Shown: piece after piece, positions 17,781 through 26,877 of the stretch | Layout: each line of letters begins with the position of its first letter | Numbering within the stretch: the stretch's first letter is position 1 | Assembly (NCBI RefSeq): GCF_007997005.1 | Contig: NZ_VOSL01000059.1 | Location: 62,001 to 126,000 of the forward strand | Origin: Lujinxingia vulgaris | GTDB taxonomy: Bacteria; Myxococcota_A; Bradymonadia; Bradymonadales; Bradymonadaceae | DNA: 64,000 nt | Direction: 5' to 3' | Made by a program: the position numbers and the translations under genes | The notes under the pieces: generated by a model | Database searches by the model: none | What the model was told of the DNA's origin: nothing | The model's input: the letters and a program-made list of their open reading frames with translations, nothing else

Positions 17781-19118
17781 ATGCCCACCAAACTCGCCAC
17801 GCTCCTCCCCGCTTTGTGCGCCCTCACCCTGGCAGCCGGCTCGCTCGCCTGCTCCACCTCCGAGTCGAATTCACGCGCCGGCGCTCCGGGTGTGGGCGAG
17901 TTGGCGCACGTGGACACGGCGGCCATCACCCCCTTTCGTTTAGCGCGCATCGCGCTGGGAAAAGGCTTCGAGGTGCGCGTCGATGAGAGTGGGCTGTGGG
18001 CGAGCACGCCCTATGGGGGTGAGGAGTGCGGCGGGGCCCGGGTGGAGGTGACCTATGTGGTCACGCATCTGGACCGCGACGAGGTGAAGACGTCGGGAGA
18101 TGCGTGCCAGTTCTGGCGTTATGTGAAGACGCTGGAGCTCCCATCGGAGGTTCCGACTCAGGCGCGCCTTGTGTGCGACACCTGGGTGCCCTCCGAGAGC
18201 GATGCCAGCGAGACGGACTGCGATGCGATCATCGGATCGTTCGCCCTGGCCGACGCTCCCGACCCTGGGGAGCTCGCCGCGTTGGAGGCGCCGGAGGTGC
18301 GCGAGCGCGTCGTGCCATCGCTTTTTAATCAGCCTGGCGAGCATGAGGTCTTTGTGCCGGGTGCAGACGCCTGGATGCCCTACATCTATGTGGGGTCGGT
18401 CGATCTTGGCCTGCCTGGCGAAGTTCTCGTGGTGGGGAGTGACCGGATCACCTCCGGCGTGTTTCTCAGCCTATTTTTCGAGAACGAGGCGGGGATGTTT
18501 GTGGAAAACGAGATCGATTATGTCGACGGGCGCCTGTGGGCCGGGCCGCTATCAGACGGCTCGGGCGAGCCCGCGGACCTCTTTGCTCAGGTCCGCGATG
18601 ATAGCGCGGAAGGGCCTGTTCAGAGATGTGTGCGTTATGCGCTCAGCGAAGGTTTTTACCGGCTGAGCCCCGAAGACTGCCCCGATGTCGATGCGCGGGG
18701 TCGTTTGATCTATATGGACGGGCCGAGCGGCGCGGAGGGCGCTGCACCACCCGAAGACCCCAACCGCTACACCCAACTGCACATCAAAATGACCATCGAG
18801 GTGGATGGAGACGTGAAGTCTCGCCCGCAAATCATCTCCATGCCGGGCAAGCCCGTATCCGTGAGCCAGAAAAGTGGCGGCGAACGCCCGATTCACATGC
18901 AACTTCAGATCACCCCGACCTTTGTCGGCGAGGACATCGCGCTCGCCGGCTCGCTCGAAGGCAAAGCTGGCGAGGAGGTGGAGCTTGCGCAGGCCATCGA
19001 CGCGCAGGTCGCGTTGGGGGAGGCGATGGCGCTGGAGTTCGAGTTGGATGGGATGGCGTATGAGATTGAGGTGGTGGTGACGAAGTCGGAGTATCAGCGG
19101 GAGGGTCGTGTACAGTGA
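17781..19118 (+). CDS. Lipoprotein of unknown function
   Basis: A 445-aa protein with a lipoprotein signal: MPTKLATLLPALCALTLAA, then GSLAC with Cys near residue 24. The mature part is acidic with scattered Cys residues (for example EECGGARV, DACQFW, LVCDTW, SETDCDAIIG). The C-terminal ~130 residues look beta-rich (LQITPTFVGEDIALAGSLEG). I do not recognise a family. A longer frame opens at 17691, but the signal peptide places the start at 17781. It has no operon partner on its strand. Confidence 0.6.
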   Translation: MPTKLATLLPALCALTLAAGSLACSTSESNSRAGAPGVGELAHVDTAAITPFRLARIALGKGFEVRVDESGLWASTPYGGEECGGARVEVTYVVTHLDRDEVKTSGDACQFWRYVKTLELPSEVPTQARLVCDTWVPSESDASETDCDAIIGSFALADAPDPGELAALEAPEVRERVVPSLFNQPGEHEVFVPGADAWMPYIYVGSVDLGLPGEVLVVGSDRITSGVFLSLFFENEAGMFVENEIDYVDGRLWAGPLSDGSGEPADLFAQVRDDSAEGPVQRCVRYALSEGFYRLSPEDCPDVDARGRLIYMDGPSGAEGAAPPEDPNRYTQLHIKMTIEVDGDVKSRPQIISMPGKPVSVSQKSGGERPIHMQLQITPTFVGEDIALAGSLEGKAGEEVELAQAIDAQVALGEAMALEFELDGMAYEIEVVVTKSEYQREGRVQ

Positions 19119-19244
19119 GTGTGAGGGGGGCACAGCTCCATCGGGTGAAGGTGCGGGGGAAGCGCTGCCTGCCGTCGTCAACATTTACTCCCCGAAAGGT
19201 TCCTTTGTCTGCAGACGACCGCGCACGGGCGGGTTGGTTGGCCG

Positions 19245-19877
19245 TTAAGGTTGTTGGGGATCGGGTCTGCCGGCTCCAAAACGTGTAAATCGCATCCTCG
19301 TCGGCATATCGCCCCGGACTTGAAAGTCAATTCCAGTCCGCTGTTCACGGATATCGATGATGTCCTTCTGCATCAGAAGCCATTCCAGAACCTCGTCGAT
19401 GTCATCTCCACGACGGATTCGGAGGTCGACCTCCTCACTCAAATCATTTGAGCGCTGCAAGATCTCGGACGGAACGTCCAACACCGAACAGGGATAATTG
19501 TATCGCTCGCATTTCCACTCGGCGTTGAGATCAGGTTCGGGCAATGCGTCGCGTAAACGCTGCAGGCCTACCACCACCCGTTTTCGCCTCGCGGAAAACT
19601 CGGCAGCGTCGGCAACCGCCAGCACGATTATAGCCTCGGCGTAGCGGTGGGCTTCGCGCCTCGCGATCGCGTTCTGCCTCTCCCGTTCTGCGGCGAGTGC
19701 AGTGTGGCGCGCCTCGGCCTCCGCAGCCTTAATGGCCTCGGCCGCGCGTTCTTCGGTCGCGGCGATGACGACCTCCCGAATCGCCCGGGCGCGCTGTTCG
19801 GCGCCGGGGTCACAGCCCCAGGCGCAGGCAAAGAGGCTAATCAGAACAACCCCATAACTCACGATCTTAATCAACAT
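19245..19877 (-). CDS. Small lipoprotein, paralogue A of a tandem pair
   Basis: A 210-aa lipoprotein. The signal MLIKIVSYGVVLISLFACAW ends in GC, then D-P-G-A-E. Residues about 25-100 form a long Ala/Glu/Arg-rich helix, probably a coiled coil (EVVIAATEERAAEAIKAAEA). The C-terminal half holds a Cys pair (KCERYNYPCSVLDVPSEI) and a small domain ending in RMRFTRF. The neighbouring gene (19939-20481) shares the same layout, the KCE/K-F-PCS-DVP motif and a near-identical 5' block. No known family is recognised. The coiled coil resembles Lpp-type tethers or TolA-like spacers only in composition. Confidence 0.65.
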   Translation of the reverse strand: MLIKIVSYGVVLISLFACAWGCDPGAEQRARAIREVVIAATEERAAEAIKAAEAEARHTALAAERERQNAIARREAHRYAEAIIVLAVADAAEFSARRKRVVVGLQRLRDALPEPDLNAEWKCERYNYPCSVLDVPSEILQRSNDLSEEVDLRIRRGDDIDEVLEWLLMQKDIIDIREQRTGIDFQVRGDMPTRMRFTRFGAGRPDPQQP

Positions 19878-19938
19878 GGCAGAGCCTGATAATCCTGGTT
19901 CCTGAGCACGCATACACACCCCAATACGTTGAGAAAAC

Positions 19939-20481
19939 CTAGTGCGTGGAAATCACTGGCATCGGCATTCCTCCTTCAAGTTGAATCAATACCCTTCCTG
20001 GCTCCGCGTTGATGTATTGAATCCCCTCTACGTCTAGAAGCCACTCCACGATCGCATCGACGCTATCTCCCCGCTTCATACGAGCCGCGATTTCGTGGCC
20101 TATCGTGAGTGTCCGCGAGTAAATCTCTCTTGGAACATCCGTCCAACTGCACGGGAACTTGAACTTTTCGCACATGGTATCAGCGCTCGGATCCGACTCC
20201 GGCTGTTTGGCCATTAACCTCTGCATTCCCTCTTCAACCCGCTTGCGCCTCGCCATCGCCTCCCTGCCCTCCGCCATTGCATGCACGATCGATTCTTGAG
20301 CATTCTGGAGAGCTTCGGTACGCGCCAGGGTGGTGCGCGCCTCCGACTCTGCGGCCTCAACGGCCTCGGCCGCGCGTTCTTCGGTCGCGGCGATGACGAC
20401 CTCTCGAATCGCCCGGGCGCGCTCTTCGGCGCCGGGGTCGCATGCCAGGGTGCAGGCCAGAATGCCCGCCAACATGCTCAT
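19939..20481 (-). CDS. Small lipoprotein, paralogue B of a tandem pair
   Basis: A ~180-aa paralogue of the gene downstream. It shares ACDPGAEERARAIREVV, the Ala/Glu helix, the Cys pair (MCEKFKFPCSWTDVPREI) and a C-terminal domain ending in GGMPMPV. The start is uncertain: ATG at 20481 gives a short, uncharged signal (MSMLAGILACTLAC), so an upstream GTG or other codon that adds VRVSKPGN... is possible. Here and in its paralogue the Cys of L-x-C-D-P-G is the expected lipid site. The 5' coding block is almost identical in DNA to the paralogue, whereas the 3' halves have diverged. Confidence 0.6.
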   Translation of the reverse strand: MSMLAGILACTLACDPGAEERARAIREVVIAATEERAAEAVEAAESEARTTLARTEALQNAQESIVHAMAEGREAMARRKRVEEGMQRLMAKQPESDPSADTMCEKFKFPCSWTDVPREIYSRTLTIGHEIAARMKRGDSVDAIVEWLLDVEGIQYINAEPGRVLIQLEGGMPMPVISTH

Positions 20482-20884
20482 ATAGATGGCGGCCTGAATG
20501 ATGCCTTGATGCCCCGGATTTCCAGGTTTGCTGACGCGCACGTCGACCCCCGGCGAAACAGGTGGTGGTGGGATGAGGAAGAGTCTATCTACCACAGCAC
20601 CGCCCCTTAAGCATGCTGCGCTTTGCTCATCTGGCATTCCCCAGCACGCTCTGCCCGTCCCGGTGCCAGACACTCGGGAAGACGCCAAAGCCATACCCCA
20701 AGCGGGGCGTCGAGGGGGTCAAAACAGGCACCTCCTACCTCTCGGCTACCCGTCGAGGGGATCAAAACAGCCACCTTGTGCCTCTCGGCCAGCCCTCAAG
20801 GGGTTCGCGACATGCCCCCGGTGAAGATGGCTCGTAGGTCGAGCGGGACAATAGACGCTTACACCCTTCGTGCTCCACCTGACG

Positions 20885-21105
20885 CCCTCACAAATCGCCC
20901 CACATCGCGAACCCCGGCGCCCCACAACCACAAAGCGAACCACCGGACGCCCTCACGAATCGACCCACACCGCGAACCCCGGCGTCCCACAACCACACAA
21001 CCTCATAACCACCTAACCACAACCCGCACGCCACCGGACGCCCGCAGCACCTCCCCACATCGCGAACCCGAGCGCCCCACAACCACCTAACCACAACCCG
21101 CACGC
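20885..21105 (+). repeat. Dispersed ~85-90-bp intergenic repeat, locus 1 (about 3 units)
   Basis: Each unit begins with CTCACGAATCG or CTCACAAATCG, continues through CGCGAACCCCGGCG, then CCCACAACCAC with a variable number of ACAACC steps, and ends CACAACCCGCACGC. Three units lie here, with a last degenerate one. It occupies the 650-bp gap between the paralogue-B lipoprotein and the esterase, together with nothing else I can identify. Confidence 0.8.
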
Positions 21106-21132
21106 TCCCCCCATCATCGCGCTCCACCCACC

Positions 21133-22104
21133 TCAAGGCGTATGCACCACACACGACTCCGGCAGCCCCCCTCGCCCCCCCGCCCATGGCGAGGGTCCGG
21201 TGCCGATATGCGAGGCGAAGAAGTCGAGTACGAGCTCGGCGCTGACCTCCGGATGAAGCGTGTGGCCCTGGTCGTGTTCGCACTCGACGACCACCCGGTC
21301 GTGTTCGACGAGCCACTGGGCGGCGGTGCGCCCGGCGTCGCTTAAGTTGACCGTCACCGGGGTGCCGGGAACGTTGTCGCTGCTGCCACCGTGGGTCAGC
21401 AGAACGGCGCCCTTACGGGCGTCGATGGGGTCGAGGGGGGGCCAGTCCCAGGCGACGAGGCCGGGCAGGATGGTGACGCGCTGGGCGGCGGCGAGGTTTT
21501 CGGGCTCGTTGATCCACAGCCCGGAGGCGGTGTAGATGGCGCGCACGTGGTCGCTTCGGGTGGCGTGCAGCAGGTTGACGATGGTGGCCCCCGCACTGAA
21601 TCCCGCCGCGAAGATGCGGTCGGTGCCCACGTTGCGGTGGGTGCGCAGGCAGCCCACGACGATATCAAAAAGCTCAAGATCGTGGTTGGGGTCGTGGGTG
21701 CGGATATCCCAGTCGAGGCCGTTGAAGGGCTGCAAATTCAAATCTTCGAGGAGCACGCGCACGAAGGGAAAATCGGGGTCGGCGTCGGGGTGGATTCCCA
21801 GATTGTCGAGGAGCGTGGCGTTCGTCTCGGCGTCGACCTCCGGGCTCCGGGAGCCGGAGAAGCCGTGGAACCAGAACACCGCCGAGAGGGGCTCATCGTG
21901 GCTTGTCGCTGGCGAGGCGATCCAGAAGCGTCGTTCTGTGCCGTTGACGTCGATGGTGTTGAGCCCCTCGTTGACCTCGTCGCATTGCACCTCCGGCCAG
22001 GGCAGATCCGGGGGCTCGCCAGGGCCACGGGTCTGGGCATCTTCGCCGCAGCCGGCCCACGTGACGAGCAGCACACACAAAAGAGCGTTTTGCAGTTTCC
22101 ACAT
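21133..22104 (-). CDS. Secreted esterase/depolymerase lipoprotein (PHB depolymerase/LpqC-like)
   Basis: A 323-aa alpha/beta hydrolase. The signal MWKLQNALLCVLLVTWAGC has a WAGC lipobox (Cys19). The fold shows a strand ending in WFHGFSG for the oxyanion region. The nucleophile elbow GFSAG has Ser170 (168-172), THGGSSDNVPG supplies a likely acid near 254, and HDQGHTLHP supplies the catalytic His near the C-terminus. The layout matches the poly(3-hydroxybutyrate) depolymerase/feruloyl esterase-like (LpqC) group, which act on extracellular esters. The exact substrate cannot be read from the sequence. The frame continues to 22167, but the lipoprotein signal sets the start. It is monocistronic. Confidence 0.75.
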   Translation of the reverse strand: MWKLQNALLCVLLVTWAGCGEDAQTRGPGEPPDLPWPEVQCDEVNEGLNTIDVNGTERRFWIASPATSHDEPLSAVFWFHGFSGSRSPEVDAETNATLLDNLGIHPDADPDFPFVRVLLEDLNLQPFNGLDWDIRTHDPNHDLELFDIVVGCLRTHRNVGTDRIFAAGFSAGATIVNLLHATRSDHVRAIYTASGLWINEPENLAAAQRVTILPGLVAWDWPPLDPIDARKGAVLLTHGGSSDNVPGTPVTVNLSDAGRTAAQWLVEHDRVVVECEHDQGHTLHPEVSAELVLDFFASHIGTGPSPWAGGRGGLPESCVVHTP

Positions 22105-22317
22105 AACGACTTCTCCGCAGGATGGATTGGGCGGCCCTTGATGGCGGCCGGTCCAAAACACACACACGCGCGTGGGGTCCAGCTTAGTGGCGAGTCCGGT
22201 GGGGGAGCAAGGACGCCTCCCCCCCGATCGAGTGAACTTTTACTTTCTTAACATCGACCCGGAGATGCGGGCGTTGTCCGGGCTGATGGGCTGTGGGTCT
22301 GCGGCGTTTGGAGGCGC

Positions 22318-23967
22318 TTAACGAAGACGCCTGGCCGCCCACCTCCCGAGCTTTGGACGGTCGATCTTGGAGTTATGGCGGGGGTCCACCGGGAGGCGGT
22401 CGATGAAGAGGACGTCGCGAATCTCACGGGAGACCTCGTGGTCGCTGGCGAGCTGCAGCAGCGTCTGGCGAAGCTCGCTGTGGTCGGCGCCGGGGTGGGC
22501 TTCGACGCAGAGGACGGGCTGATCATGGGTGAGGCCGGGCACGCCCACCAATCCGCATCGTTTGACGCGGGGCTCGGCGTTGAAGATCGGCTCACACAGA
22601 AGGGGAAAGAGCGGCCCCTGCTCCCCGCGCACCCGATGGCCTACGCGACCCACCACCCAGAGGCGCCCCTGCCCATCGAGGTAACCCGCATCGCCGAGGC
22701 GATGCCATGGGCCAATTTTGTTCTTGTGCGTGCTCTCGGGGTCATCCATATAGCGCGCGCTGATATGGGGGCTTTTCACCAGCACCTCGCCAATCTCGCC
22801 AGGGGGCACATCCTGAGCCTCCTCGGCGCTGCCATCGGCGATCGCCACGACCCGAAGCTCCACGCCCTCGAAGGGCCGCCCCACGCAGATGCCGTGGCCG
22901 CACTCGGTCTTCTCCCAGGTCTCGGCCAGCGTCTCCCGGGCGCTATGCGCGGTGGAGGGCAGCGCCTCGGTGGCGCCGTAGTTGGCAAACACCTCTCCGT
23001 TGGGCATCACGCGGGTCAGCGCGCCCATGACCGGCCCGGTGATCGGCGCGCCACCGCCGATGATCACCTCCAGCGAGGGCATCGTCAGCGCGTTGCCCTC
23101 GGCGTGACGCGCCATATTCTCCAAAATGATCGGGGAGGCGAAGAGCGAGCGCACCTGGCAGTCGTTGATCACCTCCACCAGGGGCGCCGGATCGGTCTTC
23201 GCCGGCGGCTCGCGCACGAATTGAATCGGCGGCACCACGACCGTGCCTTTGGCGCTCAACCCGATCATAAAAAAGGCCGGGAAGACGGCCATATCCACCG
23301 GCAGCCCCTCGCGCCCGGCAAATCCCCAGCTCTGGTGGGCGATGCGCAACACTCCACAGAAATTTCGGTGGGTGTAGAGCGCCGGCTTGGCCGGGCCGGT
23401 GCTGCCGGTGGTGTAAAGCACGGTCATCGGATCGTCTGGTCCCACACTGGCGAGCTGCGGACGCTCCGGCCGCGCGCGGCGTAGCGAGGCCACGGTGCGC
23501 GCGCCGGGGAAGCCCGGGCCCGGCCCCACCACGATGCTCTTTTTCAAAAAGCGCGGGCCCCAGCCAAAGATCAGGCGCGCCACATGGGCAAGCCCCACCC
23601 CCACAAAAGCCGTAGGTTGTAGCCTGCGCAGGCGCTCCCCCACGTTCCTCAATCCCACCGCCGGGTCGATCATGATCACGGTGGCCCCGACCCGCGTCAG
23701 CGCCACGTACACCACGCAGGCCTCGTAGCTCGGCGGCGCCATAAAGACGGTGCGCGTCTTTTCGGCGATTCCCAGCTCGCGCAGCCCCACGGCCACCGAC
23801 TCCGCATCCTCGGAGAGGGTTTTGTAGGTGAAGCGCGCATACGTTCGCCGGCCCTGCCCGTCGCGACCGCTCGGCTCAATGATCGCCACGCGCTCGGGTT
23901 CTTCGTGGGCCACCTCGCCAACGAGGCTCGCCAGATCAAAAACATCGTTTTCAAAGAGCATGGTCAT
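22318..23967 (-). CDS. AMP-binding synthetase, OleC-like (beta-lactone synthetase or acyl-CoA ligase)
   Basis: A 549-aa ANL-superfamily enzyme. The P-loop is TTGSTGPAKPA (186-196), the A5 motif is NYGATEALPS, the hinge lies in RLGDAGYLDGQGRLWVVGR, and the catalytic Lys534 is in VDPRHNSKIDRPKL. The short C-terminal domain with V-D-x-RHN-x-KI-x-R-x-KL and W-A-x-R strongly recalls OleC, which turns beta-hydroxy acids into beta-lactones in long-chain olefin synthesis. A general fatty acyl-CoA ligase is the alternative. Its start overlaps the 3' end of the alpha/beta hydrolase gene by 17 bp (11 bp if the second ATG at 23961 is used), so the two form an operon. OleA- and OleD-like genes are not in the window. 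Confidence 0.75.
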   Translation of the reverse strand: MTMLFENDVFDLASLVGEVAHEEPERVAIIEPSGRDGQGRRTYARFTYKTLSEDAESVAVGLRELGIAEKTRTVFMAPPSYEACVVYVALTRVGATVIMIDPAVGLRNVGERLRRLQPTAFVGVGLAHVARLIFGWGPRFLKKSIVVGPGPGFPGARTVASLRRARPERPQLASVGPDDPMTVLYTTGSTGPAKPALYTHRNFCGVLRIAHQSWGFAGREGLPVDMAVFPAFFMIGLSAKGTVVVPPIQFVREPPAKTDPAPLVEVINDCQVRSLFASPIILENMARHAEGNALTMPSLEVIIGGGAPITGPVMGALTRVMPNGEVFANYGATEALPSTAHSARETLAETWEKTECGHGICVGRPFEGVELRVVAIADGSAEEAQDVPPGEIGEVLVKSPHISARYMDDPESTHKNKIGPWHRLGDAGYLDGQGRLWVVGRVGHRVRGEQGPLFPLLCEPIFNAEPRVKRCGLVGVPGLTHDQPVLCVEAHPGADHSELRQTLLQLASDHEVSREIRDVLFIDRLPVDPRHNSKIDRPKLGRWAARRLR

Positions 23968-24805
23968 GACCTGCATCGGTGGGTTCAGATGACATAAATG
24001 ACATAATGATCGCCGCGACGCGCTCCGGATCTTCGAGCATCGGGAGGTGTCCGCACCCCTCCAACCACGCCTCGCGCTGAGGGCGCAACCCCTCCACCCA
24101 CACTCGCCCCGGCCCGGGGGGCAGCACCCGATTCTCCAGCCCCCAGACGGTGCAGATGGGCGGAAAGTCGGCCGGCGGCTCAAAGGCATCGAGCACGCTG
24201 TAGTTGGGAATGTCGGCCAGGACCTCCAGGAGCGCCCGCGACTGCGAGGCGCTCGCGTAACACGACGCCAGCTCCTTTTGGCGATGCACCTTCCTGGCAA
24301 GCCCGCGCCGCCCCAGCTGCGAGCGCACACCCAGCGCCCCAAAGCGCGAACCCAGCGGAATCCTGGACATCACCTCCACCACCCCCGGCGCGCGCTCGGG
24401 AAGCCCGTAAAGCAGCGAGTAGATGCCCGTCTCAAAGGTCGCCGCCGTCAGCGTGTTGATCAGCACCATCGCCCGCACGTTCTGGGGATGGGCCATCGCG
24501 TACGCCAGGCTCGTCGCGCTCCCCATGCAGTTCCCCACCAGGCGGACCGGCGCCAGATCATGAGCCTCGATAAACGCCTTGAGAATCGCCACATGACGAC
24601 TCAACTCGTAGCCCTTACCCGGCTTCGACGAGGCCCCAAACCCCAGCAGATCCAGCGCAAAAACCTCAAACCCCTCCAGCCTCTCAATGACTTCGTTCCA
24701 GATCACATGCGAGGTGCCGCCATTATGCAGCATCACCACCGGCGCCCCGGAACCCGTGCGCCGGTAGCGGATCGACAGCTCTTCGAAGGGAAAGGTCTCC
24801 ATCAT
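23951..24805 (-). CDS. Alpha/beta hydrolase with Cys nucleophile, operon partner of the OleC-like enzyme
   Basis: A 284-aa alpha/beta hydrolase. HNGG (27-30) forms the oxyanion loop. The nucleophile elbow is LVGNCMGS with Cys93 where Ser or Asp is usual. GCGHLPML supplies His253. The usual acid position reads GLENRV (222-227), with Asn225 where Asp would be expected, so Glu224 or another residue may serve. In ole clusters the hydrolase partner (OleB) decarboxylates beta-lactones with an Asp nucleophile (GHDWG), so this is either a different branch or an acyl transferase/thioesterase-like enzyme. GAGGAG lies 6 nt before ATG 24805. It overlaps the next gene. Confidence 0.75.
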   Translation of the reverse strand: MMETFPFEELSIRYRRTGSGAPVVMLHNGGTSHVIWNEVIERLEGFEVFALDLLGFGASSKPGKGYELSRHVAILKAFIEAHDLAPVRLVGNCMGSATSLAYAMAHPQNVRAMVLINTLTAATFETGIYSLLYGLPERAPGVVEVMSRIPLGSRFGALGVRSQLGRRGLARKVHRQKELASCYASASQSRALLEVLADIPNYSVLDAFEPPADFPPICTVWGLENRVLPPGPGRVWVEGLRPQREAWLEGCGHLPMLEDPERVAAIIMSFMSSEPTDAGHDHAL

Positions 24806-24984
24806 CGGTGGCTCCTCGCGTGGCGCGGTAGAGGGCGTCTGCAACCACCGCCGCGTCGCGCTCGTCGGCGCGACTCACAGCTCTGGCAGGAGCATGCTCT
24901 ATACCTCTGTCCCCGCTAAGGGACAAAGACGCCCCACGCGCCCCACCGGCGCCCCCCCCACCCAACCCGTGCACCCGCAAACGC

Positions 24985-25190
24985 CCTCACAAATCGACCC
25001 ACATCGCGAACCCCGGCGCCCCACAACCACACAACCACACAACCACACAACCACAACCCGCACGCCACCGGACGCCCTCACGAATCGCCCCACATCGCGA
25101 ACCCCGGCGCCCCACAACCGCACAACCACACAACCACACAACCACAACCCGCACGCCACCGGACGCCCGCAGCACCTCCCAACATCGCGC
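24985..25190 (+). repeat. Dispersed ~85-90-bp intergenic repeat, locus 2 (2 units plus partial)
   Basis: Two units with long CACAACCA runs plus a third partial unit ending in CAGCACCTCCCAACATCGCG. It is the same family and orientation as at 20885. It fills the gap between the alpha/beta hydrolase start and the end of the next leftward gene. Confidence 0.8.
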
Positions 25191-25204
25191 CCCCCGGCCT
25201 CACC

Positions 25205-25759
25205 TCACTCCTCGACCTCACCCCCTACATACGTCTCCCCATCCCACACAAACCTGACCGGCGTCGTCTCCCAGAGCTCCTCCTCGTCGCGTGTGGCGGT
25301 GGAGGCATGGAGGTCGAGCCAGCCGCGGGTGCTGTCGGGGCCGGCGGTGATGGCGCCCGGGAGGAAGTAGGTGAGCTCGGCGACCACCTCGTAGCCGCCG
25401 CCCTCGCAAGCTCGGAGCACATCGGTCGGGCAGACGGCGAAGTCGCGGCAGGTGGAGCGTTTGGGCACCAACACCTCGAGACGGCCGTCGCTGTTGAGGT
25501 CGGCGGCCAGGGCGATGGTGAGGTTGGAGTCCCGGAGGTCGAGGGAGCCGTAGGTGGTTTCGTCGGGGATGAAGCACGGGGGCTCGATCTCAGACTCGTT
25601 CTCGGGCTCGATCGCGCTCTCGGGCTCGATCGCGTTCTCGGGCTCGATCGCGTTCTCGGGCTCGGGCGCGCGCTCGGTCTCGGCGGGTGGTGAGGCGTCG
25701 CAGGCGATGAGCGGGAGAGACGCGGTGATGAGGGCAACGAACGTTCGGCGACGTATCAT
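25205..25759 (-). CDS. Lipoprotein with EPENAI repeat and FG-GAP-like motif
   Basis: A 184-aa lipoprotein. The signal MIRRRTFVALITASLPLIAC has an LIAC lipobox (Cys20). Residues about 30-60 are a tandem repeat of EPENAI units (EPE-N/S-AI), encoded by the CTCGAT/CTCGGG-type hexamers that also occur as non-coding arrays in this window. The domain after it contains ALAADLNSDGRLEVLV, a Ca-binding-loop pattern of FG-GAP/VCBS repeats, and paired Cys residues (CRDFAVCPTDVLRAC). The role is unknown, at the cell surface. The frame extends to 25888, but the signal peptide places the start at 25759. Confidence 0.65.
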   Translation of the reverse strand: MIRRRTFVALITASLPLIACDASPPAETERAPEPENAIEPENAIEPESAIEPENESEIEPPCFIPDETTYGSLDLRDSNLTIALAADLNSDGRLEVLVPKRSTCRDFAVCPTDVLRACEGGGYEVVAELTYFLPGAITAGPDSTRGWLDLHASTATRDEEELWETTPVRFVWDGETYVGGEVEE

Positions 25760-25972
25760 GGCATGCCTTTTTGCGATGAAAAAAGTAGGCGGTGGAGCTG
25801 AAAAAGATGTGCGGCACTGTAACCACGCGAGCCGGCGCGCGTCTATGAAGGTAGAAGGCTCGCTGCCACGCGCTGACGTCAACGCCACTACGCGCTAAGA
25901 GACCTGCCGAAGTCATCGACGCAACACGACGATGCGTCGCCTCTCACGCACTCAACACATCGGAGTTTCAAA

Positions 25973-26200
25973 ATGACCACCCTCCAGAAAACCCTGCACG
26001 TCAAAGGCATGAGCTGTGGAAACTGCGCCCGACACGTCGAAAAAGCCGTCGGCGAGCTCGACGGCGTTGAGACGGTCGCGGTGACCCTGGACCAAGAACA
26101 GGTCACCGTCGTTTACCGCGACGACGCCACGACCCTGGGTGCCATCTCGAAGGCCATTGAGGACGCGGACTACGAGGTGGCTGGCGAGGTCGAGGCCTAG
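25973..26200 (+). CDS. copZ: Copper chaperone CopZ-like HMA protein
   Basis: A 75-aa protein consisting of one heavy-metal-associated domain: a ferredoxin-like fold with the Cu(I) site GMSCGNC near 11-17 and the C-terminal ISKAIEDADYEV. It would carry Cu(I) in the cytoplasm and hand it to the CopA ATPase encoded about 800 bp downstream. It is the first gene of the copper block and is followed directly by the CorE-like sigma factor. Length and motif match CopZ/Atx1-type chaperones. Confidence 0.9.
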   Translation: MTTLQKTLHVKGMSCGNCARHVEKAVGELDGVETVAVTLDQEQVTVVYRDDATTLGAISKAIEDADYEVAGEVEA

Positions 26201-26269
26201 AAAGACCTGCGCCCCCTGAAACGTTTAAGCTTTTGCCAGCGCACCGCTCCGCCCTGAACGAGGCCCCTC

Positions 26270-26842
26270 ATGACGACCGCATCTTCAGACACGTCAAACG
26301 CTTCAAACCCTTCACACACCGCGCTCGAATCGACGCTTCTGGCGCATCGCGAGCAGCTCTTGGCGTTCGTGCGCTCGCGGGGCCTGGATGCGTCGAGCGC
26401 CGAAGATCTTTTGCAGGACAGCCTGATCAAGGCGATGGGGTCGTTCGAGCAGCTGGAGGACGAGGAGAAGCTCATCGCCTGGTTTTATCAGATCCTGCGC
26501 AACGGCATCATCGACCGGCAGCGCCGGGTGCAGACGCGGAGGAAGTACGCGGAGCGCTACGGGCAGGAGCAGGAGTGGGTGGAGACGCCCGAGGAGCGCG
26601 CCAACGTCTGCCAGTGTTTTCGCAAGCTGATTCCGACGCTCAAGGATGAGTACCAGGAGGTGATCGAGGCGGTGGAGCTTGGCGAGGCCGAGACCGAGGC
26701 GCTGGCCGCGGAGCTGGGCATCACGACCAACAACCTCAATGTGCGGCGGCACCGGGCGCGCAAGCAGCTCAAAGGGCGTCTTGAGGAGACCTGCGGGGCG
26801 TGTGCGGCCAGCGGGTGCCTGGACTGCACCTGCGAGCACTAA
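26270..26842 (+). CDS. Copper-responsive ECF sigma factor, CorE-like, with Cys-rich tail
   Basis: A 190-aa ECF sigma factor. Region 2 lies at about 20-85 (SAEDLLQDSLIKAM; WFYQILRNGIIDRQRR). Region 4 lies at about 120-165 (LAAELGITTNNLNVRRHRARKQL). A C-Q-C motif (Cys114, Cys116) sits between the regions. The tail CGACAASGCLDCTCEH has five Cys (175, 178, 183, 186, 188). This matches the CorE-like group of Myxococcus xanthus, which has a linker CxC and a Cys-rich C-terminal domain that reads copper redox state and has no anti-sigma factor. Its position between copZ and copA fits control of this copper block. GAGG lies 6 nt before the ATG. No anti-sigma gene is adjacent. Confidence 0.85.
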   Translation: MTTASSDTSNASNPSHTALESTLLAHREQLLAFVRSRGLDASSAEDLLQDSLIKAMGSFEQLEDEEKLIAWFYQILRNGIIDRQRRVQTRRKYAERYGQEQEWVETPEERANVCQCFRKLIPTLKDEYQEVIEAVELGEAETEALAAELGITTNNLNVRRHRARKQLKGRLEETCGACAASGCLDCTCEH

Positions 26843-26877
26843 ACCCTTGTTTCAGAACGCTTTTTGCGGATTAAAAA

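Noticed and set aside
22318-24805. Complete oleABCD olefin pathway
   Set aside because: Only an OleC-like gene and an atypical hydrolase are present; no thiolase (OleA) or reductase (OleD) is in the window.
20885-25190. CRISPR-like array from regularly repeated CACAACCAC sequence
   Set aside because: There are no unique spacers of even length and no cas genes; it is a tandem/dispersed repeat with slippage.
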